From contig NZ_REFR01000011.1 of the NCBI RefSeq assembly GCF_003688555.1, forward strand, positions 496,001-560,000: a stretch of 64,000 bases of DNA, read 5' to 3'. The stretch is from Eilatimonas milleporae (GTDB taxonomy: Bacteria; Pseudomonadota; Alphaproteobacteria; Sphingomonadales; Kordiimonadaceae). Position numbers and translations under genes: made by a program. Position 1 is the stretch's first letter; each line of letters opens with the position of its first letter. Positions 8,899 to 16,873 of the stretch are shown here, in pieces. Under the pieces are notes generated by a model. The model was not told where the DNA came from, searched no databases, and saw only the letters and a program-made list of their open reading frames with translations.

Positions 8899-9630
8899 TC
8901 AGGCGGGCACGGCCATCTCGATGCCGGCCAGTGCCTTGCGCGCCTGATCGGTCAGCGCATCGGACAGCTTTTGCAGGGTTTCCGGCTTGGCCAGTTCCGT
9001 GTTCAGCGCGGCCACCATCTTGTCCAGATTTTCCGGCGTGTTCAGGATGGTGTTGATCACCCCCTTGAACACGGTATTGAGATCGACGGTGATGGTGATG
9101 TTGCCGTCCGCGGTCGCCGGGCTGATCACCAGTTTGTTCATCTGGATCTGGACGGTTTGCGGATCGTGACTGTCCTTCTGGGTCGCGGTGAAAACACCGG
9201 TGATGTCGGCCACCGTCCTGATCGTGCCCGACAGGGTGCCGGGGGGCATCGCCGTGCCGTTGAGCGCGATGTCCAGTTCCGATGCCATTTCGACCTGGTC
9301 GGGCACGCTCTGGGGCCGCTCATAGCCCGCCTGGGTGTTGGGCAGCTTGGCGTGGAAGGTGACCTGGTCGCCGTCCACCGTGATTTCCGGCTTGTTGTCC
9401 GTGTCGAACTTGACCTGGGTGTTGCTCAGCCCCTTGATGACCACCTGTTTCAGCACCACGCCGATCTCGACACCGTCACCGTCCATCGTGCCCACGTCGA
9501 TCTCGGCCGCCGTGAGGGGGTCGGCGGATGTGCCGTCCGGATTGTACAGCACCGTCGATATGTAGAATTCCGAAGACGGTGTCAGAAACAGGTTCTCAAG
9601 GATGGGAATCAGCGGATTGTCATTGCTCAT
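8899..9630 (-). CDS. Unrecognised TULIP/OrfX-like beta protein (inferred)
   Basis: The 243 aa protein has no signal peptide. A central segment, VVIKGLSNTQVKFDTDNKP, followed by alternating strands resembles the 'GLSN..V' strand pattern of takeout/JHBP and other tubular lipid-binding proteins. A helical C-terminus (NTVFKGVINTILNTPENLDK) matches the helix FGSVNNALNTPDNIDA in the neighbouring 555 aa protein, so the two are paralogous. It sits 83 bp from the EEP gene and 24 bp from the 555 aa gene. Start ATG has GAGGAG upstream. The lipid-binding role is inferred. Confidence 0.5.
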   Translation of the reverse strand: MSNDNPLIPILENLFLTPSSEFYISTVLYNPDGTSADPLTAAEIDVGTMDGDGVEIGVVLKQVVIKGLSNTQVKFDTDNKPEITVDGDQVTFHAKLPNTQAGYERPQSVPDQVEMASELDIALNGTAMPPGTLSGTIRTVADITGVFTATQKDSHDPQTVQIQMNKLVISPATADGNITITVDLNTVFKGVINTILNTPENLDKMVAALNTELAKPETLQKLSDALTDQARKALAGIEMAVPA

Positions 9631-9654
9631 GGCGTGTGCTCCTCGTGTGTGTGG

Positions 9655-11322
9655 TCAGGAATACAGTTGCGCGTGAATGGCCGCCCGCGCCGATGCGGAG
9701 ACCGATTTGGAAATCTCGCTTTCCTGGTCCGTCAGTTGCGTGGTGATGGCATCGGCGATGTCCGTCTTGACCGTGTCGGACTGGAAGAACTGCTCGACCA
9801 CCCCTTGCAGAAAGGGGTTCGGCGGGTCCAGCGTCACGGTCGGGGTCACCGTCGCCGCCGACAGGTCGACGGCGAACCCGCCGACGTCCAGCACCAGCTC
9901 GGATGCCTTGTCGCCGGACGGGGTGATCGACAGCGTGGCGGTCATCCCCGTCACCGTCACGGCCACCGTGCCCTTGATATCGACGGGCGAAATGCCTTCC
10001 TGCGTCATCGCGAAGCCGAATGTCACGCTCAGCGGCGGGGCGGCCGGCACCGGCACCCGCGCGTCGTGGCCGTCCCGCTTGACGGTGCGCTCGCCGCCGG
10101 CCTTCAACAGGCCGAAATCGAGGGTCGCGGTAATCTTGGGCGAGGCCAGAAACACCGTATCCACCGGCGCTTCCACATTGGACGTGCCGGCAATCACCAG
10201 ATCGGTCAGCGTGATATCCTTGTAGGTCAGCCCCTTGAAGACCTTGGTGCCGATCTCGATCTTGTCCTTGCCGTAGGGATCGACGACCGGATCGTCGAGC
10301 GAGGCGACCTGCCACGGCAGGTACCAGTTGCTCGCCGGGGTGCCCAGCGCCCCCCGCATACGGTCGAACAGCAGCAGGTCCACCGGATTGGACGGCTCCT
10401 GGCCGCTGTCACGCGACGGCAGGCCGCCGGCGGGCGGCGGGCCGAAAATCCGGTCCAGAATATCGCCGGCCCGGCTCAGCAGGGCCTTGCTGACCGCGTC
10501 GATATTGTCCGGCGTGTTCAAGGCATTGTTGACCGACCCGAAGACCGCCGCCTGTCCCTGTCCCGATGTCATCGCCTGCTTGATGAAGCTGGAGAAGCCG
10601 CTGCCATATTTGAAATTGGTGATCGTGATCTCGGTGATGTCGAACGTCGGACCCTTGTCGTCGATCCCCGTTAGTGTCAGCGTGTCCAGCGCCAGCCCCA
10701 GCGTCCGGCCGGTGCCGGTGCCGTTCACCGTCACCAGCAGCTCCGCCTGAAGCTGGGCGTCGGCGATCTCGGCCGTCAGGGAGCCTTCGCCGGTCAGCGT
10801 GTCGCTGATCTCGCCGTTGCATGTCTTGCCGTCCGTCGTGGTGCAGACGCTGGCGGTGAAACTGTAACCGGACACCAGCCGCAGCGGCGTCATCGGCACA
10901 CCGCCCACCGTTTTGCCGTAGTGGTTGAAATTCAGCGGTACGGTGACTTTGTAGCCGTCGCTGTGCGCCGTCGCCGCGCCGACCAGCGCATAGACATTCT
11001 GGAGGCCGTCTATATTCATATTGGTCAGGCTCAGCGACGGGTACGGATTGGACGGATCGGGAATGGCGGCGCTGGACGTGATGCCGGGATCGTGGGTCTG
11101 AAGATAAATGATCCAGGTGTTGGCGATCTGCTCCGACAGAAAGATGCCGTTGCTGTTTTCGATCGCGCCCAGATTCTCCTTCTCCGCCGTGACCGGCAGG
11201 ACTTTGTGTCCGTCGTCATTTTTCAGGGTATAGAGCAGCTTCGGCAGCCACAGGGTCGTGTTCTCGGGGTCGTTGACGGGGCCCTGAAGCGTGTTGAGAA
11301 TGAAACTGACCAGGTTGGACAT
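9655..11322 (-). CDS. Unrecognised two-domain TULIP/OrfX-like protein (inferred)
   Basis: The frame opens at 11376, but the ATG at 11322 (MSNLVSF) has AAGGAG at good spacing, giving 555 aa. Two halves look related: SLTNMNIDGLQNVYALVG (~90) and KDITLTDLVIAGTSNV (~360) both open a strand-rich region, and the helix NALNTPDNIDA (~245) is shared with the 243 aa neighbour. There is one Cys pair, VCTTTDGKTC. No signal peptide or catalytic motif is visible. It follows the polyprenyl synthase gene by 54 bp. Confidence 0.5.
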   Translation of the reverse strand: MSNLVSFILNTLQGPVNDPENTTLWLPKLLYTLKNDDGHKVLPVTAEKENLGAIENSNGIFLSEQIANTWIIYLQTHDPGITSSAAIPDPSNPYPSLSLTNMNIDGLQNVYALVGAATAHSDGYKVTVPLNFNHYGKTVGGVPMTPLRLVSGYSFTASVCTTTDGKTCNGEISDTLTGEGSLTAEIADAQLQAELLVTVNGTGTGRTLGLALDTLTLTGIDDKGPTFDITEITITNFKYGSGFSSFIKQAMTSGQGQAAVFGSVNNALNTPDNIDAVSKALLSRAGDILDRIFGPPPAGGLPSRDSGQEPSNPVDLLLFDRMRGALGTPASNWYLPWQVASLDDPVVDPYGKDKIEIGTKVFKGLTYKDITLTDLVIAGTSNVEAPVDTVFLASPKITATLDFGLLKAGGERTVKRDGHDARVPVPAAPPLSVTFGFAMTQEGISPVDIKGTVAVTVTGMTATLSITPSGDKASELVLDVGGFAVDLSAATVTPTVTLDPPNPFLQGVVEQFFQSDTVKTDIADAITTQLTDQESEISKSVSASARAAIHAQLYS

Positions 11323-11376
11323 CTGTCTCTCCTTCCGGACAATCAGGCCTTTCGGGCAATCAGGCCTTTCGGGCAA

Positions 11377-12435
11377 TCAGCATAGAGGCCGGTTCACCAC
11401 ATAATCGGTCAATGTGCCGAGCGCCGCGGCATAGGCGTTCCGTGGAAAGGGTTTCAGGTAGAAATGCGCCTCGAAGGCGGCGGCGCGCGCCTGCTCGTAC
11501 GCCTCTTCCACCGCGCCGCACAGGCGCAACTCCGACAGGGCCGCATCCAGCTCCGCGCCCGACAGGGGCGCCTCGCCCCGCACCGCCGCCTCGATCGCGT
11601 TCGGCGTGTCCAGCCGGTCCAGCGCATGGATGATCGGCAGGGACAGACGGCCGAGCGACAGGTCGATCCCCGGCGCCTTGCCGGACTGTGCCGCCGGCTG
11701 CACCACGTCCAGTATATCGTCCATGATCTGGAACGCCCGCCCGAAGGACTTGCCGAAAAAGCCGCCGCGCCGGCTGTCGCGGGTGCGGCCGCCGGCCAGT
11801 TCGATGCCCGCCTGGCAGGCCAGCCGGAACAGCACCGCCGTTTTCCGGTCTATGGTTTCATAATAGCGGTCCAGCCGGTCGTCCCGGTCCGCCGGCAGCG
11901 CGCGCTCCAACTCGTCCAGTTCGCCCCGGCAGATGTCAAAGGCCGTGTCCAGAACCATCCGCACCAGGTCCATGTCGCGTTCCGTGTCCACCGCCTGGGC
12001 AAAGCCCCGGATCGCCTGTACGAATTGCAGGTCGCCGACCAGCAGGGCCACCTTCGGTCCGCGGTGCGCCGACACCGAGGGCAGGCCCCGGCGCATCTGC
12101 GCCTCGTCGATGATGTCGTCATGGATCAGGGTCGCCACATGCAGCATTTCCAGGGACGCCGCCCCCTTGTAGATCTTCTCGCTCAACGGGCCGTCGCCCG
12201 CCATCATGCGTGCGGCGAGCAGCATCATCACCGGGCGGATTTTCTTGCCGCCCTTGAACATCCGCCGTTCCACATCGCTCAGATAGGGGTCCTGCGGCCG
12301 CAGCGCCTCGTGCAGCGCCTCGCGGAAACGCACCATGTCCGCGTCCAGAAGATCGTCCACGATCCCCGACAGAACGGACCGGGCGGCCGGGTCGGTCCCG
12401 GCCTTTGGCCCTTGCGATGATTGATCGCGCGTCAT
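11377..12435 (-). CDS. Polyprenyl diphosphate synthase (trans-isoprenyl type)
   Basis: The 352 aa protein condenses isopentenyl diphosphate with an allylic diphosphate. It carries GGKKIRPVMML, the first Asp-rich motif IHDDIIDEAQMRRGLPS and the second, QIMDDILD; both DDxxD motifs are intact. Small residues before the first motif (VATLIHDD) fit medium- or long-chain products, though length cannot be fixed by eye. The frame extends to 12588, but the ATG at 12435 (MTRDQSS) is preferred because it falls just after the preceding gene's stop (12450). No other ubiquinone or hopanoid gene is adjacent. Its partners are the unknown beta-rich proteins, which makes this a dedicated rather than housekeeping synthase by inference. 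Confidence 0.85.
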   Translation of the reverse strand: MTRDQSSQGPKAGTDPAARSVLSGIVDDLLDADMVRFREALHEALRPQDPYLSDVERRMFKGGKKIRPVMMLLAARMMAGDGPLSEKIYKGAASLEMLHVATLIHDDIIDEAQMRRGLPSVSAHRGPKVALLVGDLQFVQAIRGFAQAVDTERDMDLVRMVLDTAFDICRGELDELERALPADRDDRLDRYYETIDRKTAVLFRLACQAGIELAGGRTRDSRRGGFFGKSFGRAFQIMDDILDVVQPAAQSGKAPGIDLSLGRLSLPIIHALDRLDTPNAIEAAVRGEAPLSGAELDAALSELRLCGAVEEAYEQARAAAFEAHFYLKPFPRNAYAAALGTLTDYVVNRPLC

Positions 12436-12449
12436 GACGGTGCCGGTTG

Positions 12450-13892
12450 TCAGGAACCGCTTTCCGCGGCGATCACGGCCCGCAGCCGCATCTCCACATA
12501 TCCGGTGATGCGCGCCTGTACCAGATTGACGAAAAAGCTGGCCGCCGCCAGCGCCTGCTTGGAGGCCGCCGCCCACGGGCCGTCCCACGACGCCGTATCG
12601 ATGCCGAGCCCCGCCAGGTTCAGCGTGGTCTCGCTCAACTGCGCGGTGATGGCGCCGTCCGGCTGTTGTGTCAGGGTCATGGTATAGGTGGCGGCGGCGG
12701 CGTTTTCCGACAGCGGCCCCGAAGCCAGATTCCCCGAAGCCAGATCACCCGAAGCCAGATCTCCCGAGGCCGGATTCTCTGTATTCGCGGCCGTTTTCAG
12801 CCCCCGTGCTTCCCGGTAAATCATCTGTATGTCGGCGATCTGGTCGTCCGCCACATGCAGGCCCATCCTGTGGCACAGCGTGACATGGTCGTCCGTGTGC
12901 GTTCCGGCGCCGATATGCCGCATCGCCAGCACCAGGTCGTCATGCCCGTTTGGCGCCGCGTCGCCGGTGACCGAGCCGTCCTGCACGGCCTGATACACCG
13001 TCGGACCCGTCATCTTGACGATCGTGGTCTGGGTGTTGCCCGTATTGCTCTGCACATCGGTGCCGAAATTCAGCACCGACGGGGCGGCGGCCTGCTGTTT
13101 CGGGTCGGGGCTGAACAGCAGGGTGGAATACAGCGCCAGCTTTTTGCTGAAGGCCTGATAATTATAGGTGAAATTGCTCTTCTGATGCGGCGGAATGTCA
13201 TTGCCGAAATATGTGTCGTCCGGATTGATCACCTGATCGGTCGGCGGGTCGCCGTCGGCGGTGCCCCCTGCCTCGTTCAGTTCCGCGATGTCGGCGGCGT
13301 CCAGCGCGTTCGAGGTATGGGACATCATCTGCGTGACGGAATCGTTTCTCTGCCAGATGCTCCTCAGCGCCGCGCTGCACAGAAACGCGTTGTTGTAATT
13401 GTCGTTATACTGGCTGGCCATGCCGACCAGGGCGCGGCCGTGGGCGGTCTGGTTAAGTTTCACCCGCTGTGACCGCGCCTGTTGCAACTGGTCGAATTGC
13501 GCGTTCGATATGGTGCCGGGCTGCTGCGGGTTGCCGCCGTCGCCCGCCGCCGCGCTCAGCGCTTCCATGGCGCCGCCCGTATCCATCGTCACCTGTTCTT
13601 CCGGTTGTCCGATCAGGGCATAGTCGCCGGTCAGGGTGCCCGCCGACAGCGACACGGTCAGAGTGCCCGCGTCGGTGTCCGCCGACACATCGTCCAGTGT
13701 CAGCGGCCCGTAGGACATGTCCGTCAGCGCCAGAGACACGCTGCCCGTCTCACTGCCCGAAAGCGGCGTCGATTTCACCAGCGTCGTCGGGCACCACGCC
13801 AGGATCGCCGCCGGGTCCTTCAGCGCGGCTTCGATTTTCTGTTTGCCGGTGGCGGACGTCAAGGCCGTCAGAACCTCGGTAACACTTGTCAT
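12450..13892 (-). CDS. Unrecognised cluster protein with JHBP/TULIP-like N-terminus (inferred)
   Basis: The 480 aa protein has no signal peptide. Residues ~52-100 read LTDMSYGPLTLDDV then LTVSLSAGTLTGDYALIG, the strand order and GDY ending typical of takeout/JHBP-like tubular lipid-binding proteins. The middle (~140-330) is mostly helical and polar (HGRALVGMASQYNDNYNNAF), and the end returns to strands plus a helix (AAASFFVNLVQARITGYVEM). A 15 bp tandem repeat encodes ASGDLASGDLASGNLASG at ~385. GGGGAG precedes the ATG. It is followed 14 bp later by the polyprenyl synthase start. Confidence 0.5.
   Translation of the reverse strand: MTSVTEVLTALTSATGKQKIEAALKDPAAILAWCPTTLVKSTPLSGSETGSVSLALTDMSYGPLTLDDVSADTDAGTLTVSLSAGTLTGDYALIGQPEEQVTMDTGGAMEALSAAAGDGGNPQQPGTISNAQFDQLQQARSQRVKLNQTAHGRALVGMASQYNDNYNNAFLCSAALRSIWQRNDSVTQMMSHTSNALDAADIAELNEAGGTADGDPPTDQVINPDDTYFGNDIPPHQKSNFTYNYQAFSKKLALYSTLLFSPDPKQQAAAPSVLNFGTDVQSNTGNTQTTIVKMTGPTVYQAVQDGSVTGDAAPNGHDDLVLAMRHIGAGTHTDDHVTLCHRMGLHVADDQIADIQMIYREARGLKTAANTENPASGDLASGDLASGNLASGPLSENAAAATYTMTLTQQPDGAITAQLSETTLNLAGLGIDTASWDGPWAAASKQALAAASFFVNLVQARITGYVEMRLRAVIAAESGS
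12718..12777 (-). repeat. 15 bp tandem repeat, 4 units, coding
   Basis: Four copies of CCCGAAGCCAGATTC-like units encode ASGDL/ASGNL/ASGPL pentapeptides near residue 385 of the 480 aa cluster protein. The frame is conserved. Confidence 0.85.
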
Positions 13893-13931
13893 GACACTAT
13901 CTCCCCAATCCTTCGGCGGGCCGCCGGGACG

Positions 13932-14309
13932 TTAGCTTTCTTTGGTGACCGTGATCGTGCCGGTGATTTTCAGCATGTCGGTACTGCCGGCCGTGAATTT
14001 TCCAAGGGCGGGGTCGCTCAGGGTGACGGTGACCCCCTCGACATCGTGCGAGAAGTTTTTGCCGATCGTCTTGCTCTGGCCCTTCAGGATGTCGCTCGGT
14101 TTGTTCTTGAAATCATCGGCCACGTCCGATGCGATCGGCTGAAGGATTTTCGACAGGATCTTCTGCGCCCAGTTGCCCTTTGGCGACAGATGAAAGCTCA
14201 CCGGCGGCACATCGGTCACGGTCGCGACGACGGCGCCCTTGTCCACGTCCACCTTCACATCGATTTCGGCATCCGGAACGGTGACGTCGTATTTTACCAG
14301 CGTGGTCAT
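13932..14309 (-). CDS. Small unrecognised cluster protein, possible single TULIP-type half
   Basis: The frame opens at 14456, but MTTLVKYDVTVP at 14309 has AAGGA at 7 bases, giving 125 aa. The pattern is beta strands (EIDVKVDVDKGAVVATVTD), one amphipathic helix (WAQKILSKILQPIASDV), then strands (GVTVTLSDPALGKF). The size is close to that of OrfX1 (~140 aa) in clostridial P47/OrfX loci, but no sequence motif proves homology. It has no signal peptide or cysteine. It lies between the first and third genes of the cluster. Confidence 0.5.
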   Translation of the reverse strand: MTTLVKYDVTVPDAEIDVKVDVDKGAVVATVTDVPPVSFHLSPKGNWAQKILSKILQPIASDVADDFKNKPSDILKGQSKTIGKNFSHDVEGVTVTLSDPALGKFTAGSTDMLKITGTITVTKES

Positions 14310-14448
14310 GCTTTTTCCTTTCTGGTCCGTTTCCGGTCGCGGCGTGCATCCGGAAAGCGGGGTGCGGGAACGGACGCCCATGCGCGGACCGGCAAAACAG
14401 GCATATGGGCAAAAACGGACATGGAGGCGGACACCGGCGGGCCGGCCA

Positions 14449-15393
14449 TCAGGCAAACAGCAGCGCGCCGCCCAGGGCGCAGCCCACGGCCGCCAGCGCC
14501 ATCCCCGCCGCCGTCAGGCCCGCCGAACATTCCCCGGACAGGGCCACATCCGCCTGTACCGCCAGAGGGGACACGGTCCGGACGGTTGCCGATATGCTGT
14601 CGATCTTGCCGCTGGCGCTGTATGTCGCCAGGTCGGCGATTTCGCCCGACTTGCTGAAGCCTTTGCCCACATAGGCTTTGGCGAAATCGTCGATCGCCGC
14701 CTCCAGCAGGCCCGTGCTGGCAATGGCGAAAGCATCGTCGTCCGGCCATGTCAGTCCGCCGATGTCCACGGGCGACGGGTTGGTCGTCAGGGTCGCCGCC
14801 GCCACGATCCCGCTGGCCGACAGGTCGAAAACCGGCGGCTTCAGGCTGATCCCGTTCCAGGTCAGTGCCGGTAGGGTGATGACGGATATGGCCGCATTGG
14901 CCGATGCGAAAATCTGCGGCAGCAGGAAGGAATTGAAAATGGCCTTGTCCCACTTGGAAAAGCCGGATTCGTCAAGAGACACGGCGACGGCCTTCGGTTT
15001 GATCTGGGGACTGTCGAACGCGACGGTCGCGTAAATCACCACATCCTTCGCCTCGCCGCCGACCGGGGACTGGCCCTTGGAGCTGTAGCTTGCATCCAGA
15101 ACCGGCAGCGTCAACTGCACCATCGGCAGGCTCGGCAGGGGAATTTTGTCCGCGCCGTTCGTATTGCCCTTCGGGTCCAGGGCCTTGTCCCACACATCCT
15201 GGCTCGGCGGTCCGAACGCCACGGTCGGTGCCTGCGTGATGTCCCAGGTCAGCGTGATCTCGACGCCGCCGATCTCCTTCGTGCGGCTGCCCTTGAAGGG
15301 ATTGTTGTCGGTGGGAACGCTCTTGTAATACTGGCTCAGTATGGTGTTGGCCTCACCGACCGACACACCCGCGGCCAGATCGAAATTTGCCAT
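14449..15393 (-). CDS. Unrecognised TULIP/P47-like protein with hydrophobic C-terminal tail
   Basis: The ATG at 15393 (MANFDLAAGV) has GGGGGAG upstream; an upstream ATG at 15465 lies in AT-rich promoter-like DNA and is rejected. The 314 aa protein shares LTWDITQAPTVAF (residues ~48-60) with the 376 aa protein at the other end of the cluster. It ends in ~25 small hydrophobic residues (GMALAAVGCALGGALLF), which could insert in a membrane or form a helix pair with the two nearby Cys. It has no N-terminal signal. As first gene it probably follows the cluster promoter at ~15400-15510. Confidence 0.5.
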   Translation of the reverse strand: MANFDLAAGVSVGEANTILSQYYKSVPTDNNPFKGSRTKEIGGVEITLTWDITQAPTVAFGPPSQDVWDKALDPKGNTNGADKIPLPSLPMVQLTLPVLDASYSSKGQSPVGGEAKDVVIYATVAFDSPQIKPKAVAVSLDESGFSKWDKAIFNSFLLPQIFASANAAISVITLPALTWNGISLKPPVFDLSASGIVAAATLTTNPSPVDIGGLTWPDDDAFAIASTGLLEAAIDDFAKAYVGKGFSKSGEIADLATYSASGKIDSISATVRTVSPLAVQADVALSGECSAGLTAAGMALAAVGCALGGALLFA

Positions 15394-15809
15394 TTCGCTC
15401 TCCCCCCTGCATGGCTTGAAAGTGCATTCTATCAACTTATACAAGAATAGGAAAAATACAATCAAATATTGTCTAAAATATATTCTTTTAAATTTTTAAG
15501 TGTACTAAAATTGTCAAAACCGGCGCGCGCCTGCCATGAAGCCGCTGTCCGCGCGGGAAGGGCTGTCCCGGCCTGTATTCCCTCCATGGTCCCTTTGCCC
15601 GTGTTTTGCCCGTGTTTTGCCCGTGTCCGGCGCGGTCCGGACAGGGGAGACTCGGCTATTCCGTGCATACGGCCTCTGATGGGATGCGGGCCGGATCAGG
15701 CCACCGGGGTGAATGGTGGGACGCGGTGGATGGGCGCCGGACGGGCTTGTTGATGGCCGGATATTCAGGCGCGCGTGTCGCCAGGGAGATGTGAGGGAGA
15801 TGTGGTTGT
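15394..15809. promoter_or_regulatory. Probable promoter region of the minus-strand cluster
   Basis: Between the first cluster gene and the TetR gene's stop there is a very AT-rich stretch (15415-15510) suited to a promoter firing leftward. No copy of the CCTATCGATAGG box is present here. The rest, 15530-15809, is GC-rich with short direct repeats (CCGTGTTTTGCC at ~15600) and no credible gene. Confidence 0.4.
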
Positions 15810-16469
15810 TTACGGTGCCGGCGCCGCGCGGTCGAACAGGGCGGTTTCGCCGGCGTGCGCCCTGTCCCTGTCTTTCGCCCTGTCCCCATCCCCTGGGTCG
15901 TCCCCCGAGCCGCCTTCTGTGCCGTCCCCCGTGCCGTGCCCTGGGCCGCCCTCCGGATCGTCCTCAAGGCCGCGTGCCAGCAGCATGGCGCCTTCCAGCC
16001 CGGCGATGACGGCGAGCGCCTGGGTTTCCAGCCGGGTTCGCGCCGTGCCCTCATGCTCGGCCGTGCGGGCGAGGGCATCGGCCAGCCAGTCGCGGTTGTG
16101 GGTGAAAAACCGCCGCACCGCCCGCCGCACCGCGTCGGGCAGGCCGTCCCGTTCCGCCGCCAGCATGCCGCACGGGCACATCCGCCCGCCGGTCAGCGCC
16201 TGCCGGTAGGCCGCGCGGTACCGGGCCAGCACCGCGTGCGCCTCCGGCGCCTGCGCGTCCGCCGGCCCCAGCCCTTTCAGGAAGCGTCGGCTGTAACGCT
16301 CCACCACCGCCACGGCCAGGCGCGTCTTGGTCGGATAATGATAATGCACGCTGGCGCTTTTGATGCCCACGGCCTCCGCCACATCGCGAAAGCTGAAACC
16401 GTGATAGCCCCGGCGGCGGATCATCTGCTCCGCCGTGTCCAGAATGGTCTTGTCCGTATAGTGTGCCAT
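15810..16469 (-). CDS. TetR/AcrR-family transcriptional regulator
   Basis: The 219 aa protein has an N-terminal helix-turn-helix (FSFRDVAEAVGIKSASVHYHYPTK compressed at residues ~25-48). Its C-terminal ligand domain includes CPCGMLAAERDGLP (~105), the pattern of AcuR/RutR-like members. Residues ~175-215 are an unusual Gly/Asp/Arg-rich tail made of GDGTEGGSGDD-type repeats, outside the normal domain. Two operator-like boxes lie 122-213 bp upstream of the start, and the peroxiredoxin gene is divergent beyond them. Autoregulation and control of peroxiredoxin are likely. Control of the lipid-binding cluster is possible because the same boxes recur at its far end. Confidence 0.88.
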   Translation of the reverse strand: MAHYTDKTILDTAEQMIRRRGYHGFSFRDVAEAVGIKSASVHYHYPTKTRLAVAVVERYSRRFLKGLGPADAQAPEAHAVLARYRAAYRQALTGGRMCPCGMLAAERDGLPDAVRRAVRRFFTHNRDWLADALARTAEHEGTARTRLETQALAVIAGLEGAMLLARGLEDDPEGGPGHGTGDGTEGGSGDDPGDGDRAKDRDRAHAGETALFDRAAPAP

Positions 16470-16590
16470 GCCGTTCCGTATCCGTGCTGTTGTCCCGTCG
16501 CTGCCCTCATGCCGCCGCCGGATCGTGGCCGGGACAGCCTCGCGGCCTCGCCTGTATCCACCCCTGTGTGGCGGCTTTTTACCAAACTGA

Positions 16591-16682
16591 CCTTTTGATA
16601 GGTACGAAAAATTCCTTATTTAAATAAGCTAGATAGATAAATTTAAAAGCCTTATTTTTATAAACTGACCTATCGATAGGTA
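16591..16682. promoter_or_regulatory. Two TetR-type operator boxes in AT-rich divergent promoter
   Basis: Box 1 is the degenerate CCTTTTGATAGG (16591-16602) and box 2 the perfect CCTATCGATAGG (16669-16680), both preceded by AAACTGA. AT-rich DNA with TATTTTTATAAA lies between them. They sit between the TetR gene (start 16469) and the peroxiredoxin gene (start 16874), the usual place for a TetR operator. Confidence 0.65.
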
Positions 16683-16873
16683 AGATGCCGTTTCCATGGC
16701 GGGCCTATAACCGGCTTTCCCTTTCAGGCCCGCCCTTCACCGAAGTGTGAAACAGGCGTGCCTTGATCGTCCCCCGCGATGGGTAAATATGAGCCGGGCA
16801 TCCAGGAAATTCCCGTCCCGCCCTCCCTGATCGGGCATGGCCGGGCCGGGCCGCTGAAGGAAAGGCACGTGAT

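Noticed and set aside
2644-15393. Botulinum-like neurotoxin locus
   Set aside because: P47/OrfX-like features are only inferred, and no zinc-protease HExxH toxin or NTNH-like gene is present in or next to the cluster.
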